Below are positions 34,633 through 42,739 of a DNA stretch of 48,316 bases, in pieces. The position numbers were made by a program, and so were the translations under genes. The stretch lies in assembly GCA_964651335.1 (NCBI GenBank), contig CAZYVT010000024.1:1-48316 (forward strand). The letters run 5' to 3'. The notes beneath the pieces are model-generated. The model was not told the origin of the DNA. It did not search any database and worked only from the letters and a program-made list of their open reading frames with translations. This stretch comes from 2-02-FULL-66-14 sp964651335. GTDB lineage: Bacteria; Pseudomonadota; Gammaproteobacteria; Burkholderiales; SG8-39. How positions within the stretch are numbered: the stretch's first letter is position 1; every line of letters begins with the position of its first letter.

Positions 34633-35517
34633 TCAGTCGCAGAAATATTCGATGACCTCGGTGGTTGCGGCACGGTGCTGGCCGCACGCGATCCAGCCAT
34701 GCTTGCCGAGCGTGAACTCCTCGCGCTGAAGCAGGATCTCGGCGTCGCCTTCCGGAGTGAGATAGGTGCCGTTGGTACTTTGGTCGGCGAGCACGAACTT
34801 CCCCTGCCTGCGCTCGATCGTGCAGTGCAGGCGCGATGCCATGCTCTCGGCGATCGCCAGGTCCGCGGTCTCGTCGCGCCCGATCGTCATCGAGTCCTGC
34901 TCGCGCCGCCGGATGACCTCCCGATCGCGGTATCTCAGGCGCAGCACCGCCAGCTTCGGCTTGGCGCCTGGCCGGGTGACCATCAGCGCGGTCGTGTCGG
35001 CGCCCTGATTCCAGAGCACTTCGCACAGCTCGACTTCGCTGGTCTTGCCTTTGACCTGAATCGAATACAGGCGCCGCGTCCAGGCCTTGTAGATCGGGCC
35101 GAGCAGCTCCATGGTCTCGATCGAGGTGATGATCTGCCCCTTGCCTGCCTGGCCGACCAGCCGCGCCGCGAGGTTCACCGTATCGCCGAACACATCGTCG
35201 TCACGCTGCATGACCGGGCCGAACTGAAAACCGATGCGCACCCCGAGCTTCGTATTTGCAACCATCGGCAGCGCATCGATCGCATGCTGCATTTCGGCCG
35301 AGGCACCGGCGGCCGAGTCGGGGGAAGGGAACAGCACCATGATTTCGTCGCCGATCGTCTTCACCACCCGACCGCCAAACGAGTCCGAGGACTGGCGCAG
35401 GCAGCCGAGACAGCGCTCGATCGCCTCCATCGCCGTGGCGTCCCCGGCGGATTCATACAGCTTGGTGCTGCCGCTTACGTCGGCGAACAGCACCGTGGTC
35501 TGCCTGCTCAGATCCAT
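34633..35517 (-). CDS. Class III adenylate/guanylate cyclase with C-terminal FHA domain
   Basis: A 294-residue soluble protein. Residues 1-170 form a class III cyclase domain with both metal aspartates (Asp13 in FADVSGST, Asp57 in GDEIM), the purine-contacting Lys53, and the transition-state Asn115 and Arg119 (NLAAR), so it looks active. Residues 190-290 are an FHA domain with IGRD (212-215), SRLH (228-231) and STNGTYL, expected to bind a phosphothreonine. The start at 35517 is the ATG of MDLSRQTTVLF. The next gene, the LapG-like peptidase, starts 19 bp later. Confidence 0.88.
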   Translation of the reverse strand: MDLSRQTTVLFADVSGSTKLYESAGDATAMEAIERCLGCLRQSSDSFGGRVVKTIGDEIMVLFPSPDSAAGASAEMQHAIDALPMVANTKLGVRIGFQFGPVMQRDDDVFGDTVNLAARLVGQAGKGQIITSIETMELLGPIYKAWTRRLYSIQVKGKTSEVELCEVLWNQGADTTALMVTRPGAKPKLAVLRLRYRDREVIRRREQDSMTIGRDETADLAIAESMASRLHCTIERRQGKFVLADQSTNGTYLTPEGDAEILLQREEFTLGKHGWIACGQHRAATTEVIEYFCD

Positions 35518-35604
35518 TCGCTCCCTGAGGCTCCTGATTCCGGGCCTGCCGGAAAGTTTCTCGCATCGGCATCGCCCGCACAAGAGTATGACAGAGCAGG
35601 TCTG

Positions 35605-36186
35605 CTAGCGCAGCGAGGTCAGGTAGTGGCCAAGGTCCTCGATGTCCTGGTTGCTCAGGGTCTTCGCGACGCTCGCCATGTTGCCGGCGTCGTTGGTGCG
35701 ACGGTAAGCCTTGAAATCATTCAACTGCTTCACGATGTATTCGTAATGCTGTCCCGCGACGCGCGGGATCTCGTTCTGGCCCTTGAATCCGCCCAGGTGG
35801 CACATGGTGCAGAGCGTTTCGTCGGCCTTTGCCTTGCCGCGCGCGGCGCGCTTGTCGTCCACCTTGAATTCGACGGCACGCAGGCGCTGCGAGGCGAAAA
35901 ATGCCGCCAGGTCGAACATGTCCTCGCGTGTGAGATTCGCAATGAACGGCTCCATGGCCGGTTCTTTGCGCCGACCTTCCTTGAAGTCCTTTAGCTGAAG
36001 GTACAGGTAGCGCGCCGTCTGCCCCGCGAGGATCGGAAACTGCGGCACGGCCGAATTGCCGTTCGGGCCGTGGCAGGCGAGGCAGGCCTCTGCCTTCCTG
36101 CGCCCCGCTTCGACGTCCTGCGCGCGGGCGCCGGGGCACGCGATCAACACGAGCGTCGCAGCGGCCGCTGCGGATAGCCCTTTCAT
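35605..36186 (-). CDS. Diheme cytochrome c (c4-like)
   Basis: A 193-residue periplasmic cytochrome with a signal peptide (MKGLSAAAAATLVLIACPGARA) and two haem sites, CLACH (35-39) and CTMCH (126-130), one per half. The halves resemble each other (IPRVAGQHYEYIVKQLNDFK and FPILAGQTARYLYLQLKDFK), as in cytochrome c4. It lies 65 bp behind the quinoprotein dehydrogenase gene and is a natural electron acceptor for it or a link to a terminal oxidase. A terminator separates the two genes. Confidence 0.9.
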   Translation of the reverse strand: MKGLSAAAAATLVLIACPGARAQDVEAGRRKAEACLACHGPNGNSAVPQFPILAGQTARYLYLQLKDFKEGRRKEPAMEPFIANLTREDMFDLAAFFASQRLRAVEFKVDDKRAARGKAKADETLCTMCHLGGFKGQNEIPRVAGQHYEYIVKQLNDFKAYRRTNDAGNMASVAKTLSNQDIEDLGHYLTSLR

Positions 36187-36201
36187 CACAATTCCGGCAG
36201 G

Positions 36202-36233
36202 CGAAAAAAGAGGCCGCCCGCGGGCGGCCTCTT
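36202..36233 (-). terminator. Intrinsic terminator of the first quinoprotein gene
   Basis: A perfect 26-bp dyad (36208-36233; arm AAGAGGCCGCCCG and its complement) followed on the minus strand by a run of T (A run 36204-36209 on the plus strand). It sits between the quinoprotein stop and the cytochrome c4-like gene and may be bypassed in part. Confidence 0.85.
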
Positions 36234-36250
36234 CGGTACGGAACGCCGTG

Positions 36251-37981
36251 TCAGTCGGCGAGCGAAAACACGAACATGCTGTTGCCACGCCTGAAGTCGA
36301 GCTGCGTATTGCCGCCGCAGCCCATCGCGACATACTGTTTGCTGCCGACCATGTAGGACACGGGCTGCGCATTGGCCCCGGCGCCGCAATTGAAGCTCCA
36401 GAGCTTCTTGCCGGTCTTCGAGTCGAGCGCATTGAAGCTGCCGTTGCCTTCGCCGAAGAAGAACAATCCGCCCGCGGTGGCCAGTCCGCCGCCGATCAGC
36501 GGCTGCGCAGTGTCATGCTTCCACGCCACCTTGCCCGTGTCGACGTTCACCGCGGCTACCCGGCCCCACTGCTTTTCGCTTGCGATCGCCTTGAACGCAC
36601 CGCCGAGCCACAGCTTGCCGCCCGGATACTTGGACGCCTCGACGTGGTAGGTCATCGGCTGGTGCAGGTTGAGCGCGATGGCGAGCCGCGACTTCGCGTC
36701 ATACGCCATCGGCGACCACTCTACTCCGCCGTTCGCCCCGGGCAGCATGCGCGCACCCTGTGCCGTCGGCAGCACCCACATGTTTTCCTGCGGGATCATC
36801 GCTTCGGAGAAGCGGATCAGCGAGCAGTCCTTGCGGTCGTGCACATACACGTGCCCGGTCTTGCCGCCGTGGATCACCGCAGGCACCATTTTGCCGCTCT
36901 TGTCCTTGGCCTCGACCAGGATGGGCGGCGAAACGGCGTCGAGATCCCAGACGTCGTGCGCGACGTACTGGAAGTGGCACTTGTAGGTCCCCTTGTCGAG
37001 ATCAACCGCGATAATCGAGTCGGTGTAAAGGTTGTCCCCCGGGCGCTCGGCGCCGTACAGGTCAGGCGAGGGATTGCCGGCCACGAACCAGATGGTGCGC
37101 GCCTTCAGATCGACCGCCGGGTTCATCCACACGCCGCCGCCAAGAGTCTGGTAGAACGAGCTGCCCTTCGCCAGCGCGGCCTTTTCGGCCGCGATGTCGC
37201 GCTTCATGTTGCGGCCAGTGGCGTCGTTGACCGCCCAGACGCCCTCGTGGCCCTTCTCGGGGATGGTATGGAACGTCCACAGGAGCTTGCCGTCGTCCGC
37301 GTTGTAGGCCTTGACGAACCCGCGGATCCCGTACTCGCCGCCGTTGGTGCCGATCAGCACCTTGTTGTCGACGACGGTGGGCGCCATCGTCTCGCTGTAG
37401 CCCTTCTCGGGATCGGCGATCTGCATCTCCCATAGAAGTTTGCCGCTCTTCGCATCCAGCGCAACCAGCTTCGCGTCGAGCGTTCCCATGAAGAGGCGCC
37501 CGCCCGCGATCGCGACGCCGCGGTTGTTCGGGCCGCAGCAGAAGGTCGTCACCGGCCCCATCTTGTGCTTGTAGTGCCAGAACTCCTTGCCGGTGGCGGC
37601 GTCGATCGCATAGACGTGGTTGTACGACGTGGTGAGATACATGATGCCGTCCACGACGGTCGGCGCAGTCTCCATCGATTCCATGACCTCGGTCTGGAAG
37701 ACGAACGCCGGACGCAGCTTCTTGACGTTTCCGGCGTTGACCTGCGAACCCGGGTAGTAGCGCGTCTGATCGTAGTTGCCCTGGGTGTGGAGCCAGTTCT
37801 TCGCGTCGCCCTTGGCCTTGTTGAGCATGTCCTGCGAAACGTTGATGCTCTTTGGCACATCGCCGCCGTGGGTGCCGGGTTTGGAGCCCTGCACCTCCTG
37901 CGCAAACACGGGCGCGCTCGCCAGCGCAAGCGCGGCAACCCACACCGCATGGAACGACCGCACTCGGGAATGTTCGATCAC
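36251..37981 (-). CDS. PQQ-dependent alcohol dehydrogenase (methanol/ethanol family), first copy
   Basis: A 576-residue periplasmic quinoprotein with a signal peptide ending VFAQ, an eight-bladed propeller, vicinal cysteines FCCGP, GGEYG with the metal-binding Glu, and AGNPSPD with the metal-binding Asn. HDVWDLD contains the catalytic Asp and a second Asp two residues on, the pattern associated with lanthanide rather than calcium use. An ATG at 37987 touches the AAGGAG site, while the GTG at 37981 is six bases from it, so the GTG is preferred. The sequence differs a good deal from the second copy at 46272; the substrate is not assigned. Confidence 0.88.
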   Translation of the reverse strand: MIEHSRVRSFHAVWVAALALASAPVFAQEVQGSKPGTHGGDVPKSINVSQDMLNKAKGDAKNWLHTQGNYDQTRYYPGSQVNAGNVKKLRPAFVFQTEVMESMETAPTVVDGIMYLTTSYNHVYAIDAATGKEFWHYKHKMGPVTTFCCGPNNRGVAIAGGRLFMGTLDAKLVALDAKSGKLLWEMQIADPEKGYSETMAPTVVDNKVLIGTNGGEYGIRGFVKAYNADDGKLLWTFHTIPEKGHEGVWAVNDATGRNMKRDIAAEKAALAKGSSFYQTLGGGVWMNPAVDLKARTIWFVAGNPSPDLYGAERPGDNLYTDSIIAVDLDKGTYKCHFQYVAHDVWDLDAVSPPILVEAKDKSGKMVPAVIHGGKTGHVYVHDRKDCSLIRFSEAMIPQENMWVLPTAQGARMLPGANGGVEWSPMAYDAKSRLAIALNLHQPMTYHVEASKYPGGKLWLGGAFKAIASEKQWGRVAAVNVDTGKVAWKHDTAQPLIGGGLATAGGLFFFGEGNGSFNALDSKTGKKLWSFNCGAGANAQPVSYMVGSKQYVAMGCGGNTQLDFRRGNSMFVFSLAD

Positions 37982-38165
37982 GTTCATCTCCTTGAATTCC
38001 GCGCTGGAATCGAGCGAGGCGCGATCGACGGGCCGAAAAAGAAGGGCCGTCGCTGGTTCATACGCCGTTGCAGGTACCGCTCCCCAGAGCCATTGGTTCG
38101 CCTGTTCTTGTTATTATCAGATAAGTCTAATGCAACGGCCGGGCCGCAGCAACACCCTTTTCGAA

Positions 38166-38876
38166 ATGGCGATCGAGTCGCGTTTCTCCTTATTGCATAG
38201 CAGCACGGGTCGGAATTGGTTCCGGCGACTGGGGTTCGGTTGCACGGCGATCGTGCTGCTGTTTGCACCGCTGCTCGCGGTCCCCCAGGACGGCAGTATC
38301 AACAGGGACCTGCTGCAGGCGGCGCGGCGCGGGCACGAGCCGACCGTGCGCGCGCTCCTGGATCAGGGTGCGCACCCAAATTCCCGCAACCGGCTGGGCG
38401 ACACGCCGCTCAACATCGCCGCCAAGAACGGCCATACCGCGCTCGGATTGATGCTGCTCGAGCGCGGCGCAGACGCAAATATCCGCAATCTGTCCGGAGT
38501 GTCGCCGCTGATGAGCGCTGCGTTCAACGGCAATCTCCCACTCGTCCAGGCGCTGCTTGCCCGCCAAGCCGATCTGAGCCCGGTAGACCGGGTGAGGAAA
38601 ACCGCGGCCGTGTACGCGGCGGGCAACGGGCATTCGGAGGTGCTGGGTCTGCTGCTCAATGCTGGAGTCGGCGTCAACGCACGCTACGACAACGAGCTCA
38701 CCGCCCTGATGTGGGCAGCAGCGTATGGCAAGGACGATGTGGTGCGTCTTCTCATCGATCGAGGCGCCGATGCCGGCGCACGCGACAATCGCGGCAAGAC
38801 AGCCGCCGACATGGCGGCCGAAGGCGGACACCAGAGCACGGTCGAGCTGCTGCGCAGGGCGGGCGCCGGATCATGA
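38166..38876 (+). CDS. Exported ankyrin repeat protein
   Basis: A 236-residue protein with a signal-like segment (WFRRLGFGCTAIVLLFAPLLAVPQ) followed by five ankyrin repeats between about residues 48 and 232, for example LGDTPLNIAAKNGHTALGLM and ELTALMWAAAYGKDDVVRLL. The role is presumably protein binding in the periplasm. An in-frame ATG at 38130 is an alternative start; a TATTAT at 38111-38116 would, as a -10, place the transcript start between the two. It is the only plus-strand gene in the quinoprotein region, divergent from the first dehydrogenase. Confidence 0.8.
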   Translation: MAIESRFSLLHSSTGRNWFRRLGFGCTAIVLLFAPLLAVPQDGSINRDLLQAARRGHEPTVRALLDQGAHPNSRNRLGDTPLNIAAKNGHTALGLMLLERGADANIRNLSGVSPLMSAAFNGNLPLVQALLARQADLSPVDRVRKTAAVYAAGNGHSEVLGLLLNAGVGVNARYDNELTALMWAAAYGKDDVVRLLIDRGADAGARDNRGKTAADMAAEGGHQSTVELLRRAGAGS

Positions 38877-38931
38877 TCTTCTGGCGTCGCGTCGAATCGC
38901 CTCCGGATCCGGGCGCCGCGGCCGGGGGCAT

Positions 38932-41211
38932 TCAACCCCTCGGCCCGTCTTTCCACTCGTAACGCAATGAAATCCAGACCGCGCGTGGGGCGCCCGGCGA
39001 CCGGAACTGTTCGCTGACGACCCCCCCGGGGTTGAACGTGTTGCCCGGGCCGCTGAAAAAGTTCCGCCCGAGGACCCCGAAATTTTCGTAGCGGCGGTTG
39101 AAGAGGTTGTCGATTTTCAGCGCCAACTCCCAATCCCCGGCGGGTACGTAGCGCGCGGTAAGGAAGGCCACGCTGTAGGCGGGCAGCGGCCCGTTCGCGT
39201 CGCGGTTATTTTCGTCCCCGCGCGCATATTGCCGGTCGAACCATGCCCAGCCGAAGCCCACGGATGCGCGCTCGCCCGCCTTCCACTCTGCGTGCAACTT
39301 GAGCTGCTGCATCGCGATGCCCGGGAGGCGGCTCCCCTGCGTAACCTCGATGTCGTCATTGGCGTCGCGCGAGGAATTGCTCGGGCTGTGCAGCGTAAAC
39401 GAAGTCAGGTAGGTGGCGCGCAGCGCCCCGTACGCTGCCTGCAATTGCACGCTGCCGAGCGTGGCCCCGGCGGTCAGCTCGATGCCCTGACGCAGGGTGC
39501 GGCCGACGTTGCGGAAGAATCCTGCATTGATCACGCCGCCTGAGCTCACGAACTGGATGTCGTCGCGCAGCGCCGCGCGATAGGCCGAAGCCGAGAATCG
39601 CAGATTGTCGGTGGGTCTGGCGCGCAGCCCTGCTTCGATGGTTCGGGCGACTACCGGCTTGAGCGGTGGATCGGCAAGAAACTGGTTCGGCAGGGTGCAC
39701 GGCGCCGCCGGGTCGGCGCACGTCAGTTCCATGGGGGAGGGTACTCGCATGCCCTGTCCGGCGGACGCAAACCATGTCAATTTCTGCGTCGGGTTGTAGT
39801 TCACGCCGACACCGGGGTTCAACCGCCTGAACACGTGCTCGCCGTTCAGGGCCGGCTGCAGTCCGGAACGATCCTGCAGGGACACCTTGGCGATGTTGTA
39901 GCGGCCGAAGAGCGCCAGCGTCCACTCCTGGTTCGGCATGAAGTGTTCGCTGAAGTACAGACCGGCGTAGGAACTGCCGCCGCGCAAGCGCGTATGCGCC
40001 GCGAAATCGCCGAAGCCTTCGGTGCCACGGTCGGCCGAGAACAGCGCCTCCTGACGATCCTGGGAAAAGTCCGACTTGGCCCGGTCGAAGCTCGCACCGA
40101 GCGTCAACTGGTTGCGTCCACCCTTCAGATCGCCTTCGAGGGTGAGCTGCAGGGAGGCGCCCGCCATGCGCTGCCGGAGCGCGTAGCGATCATTGAAGCC
40201 CTGTGAATTGCCCGCGCCGGTGGGAAGCGCCGGTTTATGGTCGTCGTTTATGTTGCTGCTCAAATTATTCTGACGCAGGCCGCGGTAATACAGCACGCCC
40301 GCGAGCAGCGCGTCGTTCCGAAGGTAGTGCGACGCGCGCAAGGTCACGAACTGCAGCTCGTTACCGGTACGGTCCGGCCACGTATAGGCATCGCGCGGAG
40401 CGCCCAGCATCGAGCGCGGCAGCGCCTGGGTTCCCTGCAGGACGTTGTCAGCGACCGCCAGCGAGAGATCGATGTCGGAGCCCTCATCCTGCCATCCGGT
40501 CTTGGCAAACAATTGGCGCAGCAGGCTCGGCGAGTGCTCGCGCCAGCCGCGTTCCTCCAGCGCATTCCCGGCCAGGAAGTAGTCGGCGTACTTTCCGTGC
40601 GCGCCCGATTCGAATTCCAGGCCCCGCCGCCCGAACGCGCCGCCGAGCACGCGTGCCGAATGCCCGGGGTAGGAAAAGCCCGATTTCGTCAAGACCGACA
40701 ACGCCCCACCGAGACTGTTCAGTCCAAACACCGGATTCGCGCCTGGCACCAGGTGAGCGGTCGAAATCGCGTTGCGCGGAATGAGGTCCCAGTTGACCGT
40801 ATCGCCGAACGCCTCATTCACCCTCACGCCGTCGACGAACACCGAAAGGCCCTGCGGCAGGCCGAGCAGGTGCGAGGCGGTGAAGCCGCGAAATACGAAG
40901 TCGGGCTGAAACGGGTTGGCTTGCGCCGCGTTCGTCGACACGCCCGCGAAACTGCGCTCCATGTATTCGGTTGCGTCGAGCGCGTCCCGGGTGCGCAGCG
41001 AATCTGCATTGAAGCTCTGCACCGCGGCAGGCACGTCCCGAAGCGGCATGCCAAGCCCGGGTACCGGCGTGATCCCGATGACTTCGACCACTGCCCCTTC
41101 GATTGCAGTGGCAGGGTTTTCGGCGCCGAGAGCCGCGGGCAGGAACGCGCACAGCGCCAGCACGGCGGCGGCGCGCGCCAGAAGACGCGAGCCGGACACC
41201 CCTCCGGTCAC
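38932..41211 (-). CDS. TonB-dependent outer-membrane receptor
   Basis: A 759-residue receptor with a signal peptide (SRLLARAAAVLALCAFLPAALGA). The plug domain is VEVIGITPVPGLGMPLRDVPAAVQSF to about residue 180, with FRGFTASHLLGLPQGLSVFVDGVRVNE. A 22-strand barrel follows, ending in an aromatic strand pattern (AVWISLRYEWKD). The GTG at 41211 overlaps the propeller gene stop (GTGA). The cargo is unknown; its place with two quinoproteins of lanthanide type makes a metal chelate possible. It converges with the ankyrin gene. Confidence 0.88.
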   Translation of the reverse strand: MTGGVSGSRLLARAAAVLALCAFLPAALGAENPATAIEGAVVEVIGITPVPGLGMPLRDVPAAVQSFNADSLRTRDALDATEYMERSFAGVSTNAAQANPFQPDFVFRGFTASHLLGLPQGLSVFVDGVRVNEAFGDTVNWDLIPRNAISTAHLVPGANPVFGLNSLGGALSVLTKSGFSYPGHSARVLGGAFGRRGLEFESGAHGKYADYFLAGNALEERGWREHSPSLLRQLFAKTGWQDEGSDIDLSLAVADNVLQGTQALPRSMLGAPRDAYTWPDRTGNELQFVTLRASHYLRNDALLAGVLYYRGLRQNNLSSNINDDHKPALPTGAGNSQGFNDRYALRQRMAGASLQLTLEGDLKGGRNQLTLGASFDRAKSDFSQDRQEALFSADRGTEGFGDFAAHTRLRGGSSYAGLYFSEHFMPNQEWTLALFGRYNIAKVSLQDRSGLQPALNGEHVFRRLNPGVGVNYNPTQKLTWFASAGQGMRVPSPMELTCADPAAPCTLPNQFLADPPLKPVVARTIEAGLRARPTDNLRFSASAYRAALRDDIQFVSSGGVINAGFFRNVGRTLRQGIELTAGATLGSVQLQAAYGALRATYLTSFTLHSPSNSSRDANDDIEVTQGSRLPGIAMQQLKLHAEWKAGERASVGFGWAWFDRQYARGDENNRDANGPLPAYSVAFLTARYVPAGDWELALKIDNLFNRRYENFGVLGRNFFSGPGNTFNPGGVVSEQFRSPGAPRAVWISLRYEWKDGPRG

Positions 41212-42143
41212 CGGATCACCACGCCCCAAGGCAGCTCGCCAACCGGTATGTCAGCCAGCTTCGCGTTCGTGCGCGCATCGATCACCGAGACGGAATTCGA
41301 TCTGCCGTTGGCGACGTAGAGCTTCGCTCCGTCCGGGGTGACGGCCATGTTCCAGGGTCGCATGCCGACGGGGACGGTAGCGACGATTGCATTGCTGGCC
41401 GTATCGATGACCGACACCGTGCCGTCGCGGCCGTTGGAGATGAACACGCGCGCCCCGTCGGGGCGCATCGCGACGCCGTTGGAAAAGTTTCCCGCACGAA
41501 TCGCCGCGATTACGGCATGCGATGCGACGTCGATGACGTAAACGGTACTGGCAAGCTCGCACGCAACATACGCCCGGCGACCATCGGGCGTAAAGGCGAT
41601 TCCGCGCGGCCGTGCGCCCACCTTGACCGCGGCGACCTGGGTTCGCCGGGTCACGTCGATCACATCCACCGTGTCCGCGTCCTCGGCGCTGACATACACC
41701 CAGCGACCGTCAGGACTGAACACGGCGTGTTCCGGATTCTTGCCGAGCGTCTTCACCAGATACTCCACGCGGCCGGTCCGGATGTCCACGAACGCGATGC
41801 TGTTGCTCAACTCTACCGCGGCCACTACCCACTGCCCGTCCGGAGACAGGCTCACGCCCTCGGGCGATTCGCCGAGTTCGATCATGGAGTCCACCGCGCG
41901 CTTCTCCAGATCGACAACGACCAGTGCATTGTTCGGCTGGTCGCTGACATAGAGCCTGCGGCCGTCGCGGCTCGCGGCCATGCCGCGCGGCTTCGCGCCG
42001 GCGCGAATCTCGCCGATCACCGTGTCCTGTACCGTATCGATGAGCGTCACGGTACCGGATTTCTCGTTCGCGACGTAGGCGATGGGCTGGGCCGATAGAG
42101 GCGCAGCAATCGACATGCACACCGCAATCACCCATGCTCGCAC
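41208..42143 (-). CDS. YncE-like YVTN beta-propeller protein
   Basis: A 311-residue exported protein made of seven repeats of the YVTN type, such as PIAYVANEKSGTVTLIDTVQD and KLYVANGRSNSVSVIDARTN. A signal peptide (WVIAVCMSIAAPLSAQ) precedes. The GTG at 42143 lies seven bases after AAGGAG and is preferred over the TTG at 42149. Similar propellers accompany PQQ-dependent alcohol oxidation clusters, and E. coli yncE neighbours yncD. It sits between cytochrome b561 and a TonB receptor and could bind a ligand in the periplasm. Confidence 0.85.
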   Translation of the reverse strand: MRAWVIAVCMSIAAPLSAQPIAYVANEKSGTVTLIDTVQDTVIGEIRAGAKPRGMAASRDGRRLYVSDQPNNALVVVDLEKRAVDSMIELGESPEGVSLSPDGQWVVAAVELSNSIAFVDIRTGRVEYLVKTLGKNPEHAVFSPDGRWVYVSAEDADTVDVIDVTRRTQVAAVKVGARPRGIAFTPDGRRAYVACELASTVYVIDVASHAVIAAIRAGNFSNGVAMRPDGARVFISNGRDGTVSVIDTASNAIVATVPVGMRPWNMAVTPDGAKLYVANGRSNSVSVIDARTNAKLADIPVGELPWGVVIR

Positions 42144-42155
42144 GAGCAATCTCCT

Positions 42156-42737
42156 TCAGCCTGATCTGCGCGGCGCCCCTGTGCCATTCGGCGCCGCCGC
42201 GCCCCACGGCCACATGCGCCGAAAAACATCGTCGCGATCGATGATGAGGTGCTTGAGCGCCGCCGCGATATGCACGGCGAGCACCGCCATCAGCAGGCAC
42301 GCGGTCCACAGATGCAGCGCGCTGAACAAATCCTTGAGCGCCGGAGAATCCCAGCCCCACTGCGGCAGCGTAACGCCGAAATACTTGATGGGATAGGGGG
42401 TGAAGGACGAACCCAGGTACCCCCACAGCGGCTGGACAATCAGGCACGCATACAGAAGAAAGTGGCTGGCGCGTGCCGCCTGCGCCTGCCAGCTCGGCAT
42501 GGACGCAGGAAGCGGCGGCGCCGGGTGGCGGAGGCGCCAGCCGAGCCGCAGCAGCATGAGCATCCCTATCGTCAGACCGATGGATTTGTGCAGGTTGAAC
42601 CAGCCGGCGCGCAACCCCGGAGGGCTCTTGGGAATCTCCTGCATCCCCCAGCCCAGCGCGATCTGCGCAAAGACGAGGAGCGCGATGATCCAGTGCAGCG
42701 CAATCGCAAACAAATGGTAGCGCGCCGTCGACTCCAT
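42156..42737 (-). CDS. Cytochrome b561 family protein
   Basis: A 193-residue membrane haem protein with four helices: LFAIALHWIIALLVFAQIALGWG, LHKSIGLTIGMLMLLRLGWRL, ASHFLLYACLIVQPLWGYL and LHLWTACLLMAVLAVHIAAALKH. Histidines in helices 1, 2 and 4 are the expected haem ligands. It may pass electrons between periplasmic donors and the quinone pool, or reduce an imported substrate. It follows pqqU by 2 bp and precedes the propeller by 12 bp. Confidence 0.9.
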   Translation of the reverse strand: MESTARYHLFAIALHWIIALLVFAQIALGWGMQEIPKSPPGLRAGWFNLHKSIGLTIGMLMLLRLGWRLRHPAPPLPASMPSWQAQAARASHFLLYACLIVQPLWGYLGSSFTPYPIKYFGVTLPQWGWDSPALKDLFSALHLWTACLLMAVLAVHIAAALKHLIIDRDDVFRRMWPWGAAAPNGTGAPRRSG

Positions 42738-42739
42738 CG

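Noticed and set aside
37776..38165. 5' extension of the ankyrin gene
   Set aside because: The frame is open but overlaps the start and 5' end of the divergent quinoprotein gene and would put the export signal deep inside the protein.
38920..38945. GGCCG-GGGG / CCCC-T-CGGCC hairpin spanning the TonB receptor stop codon
   Set aside because: Good pairing, but no T run follows on either strand, so I do not call it a terminator.
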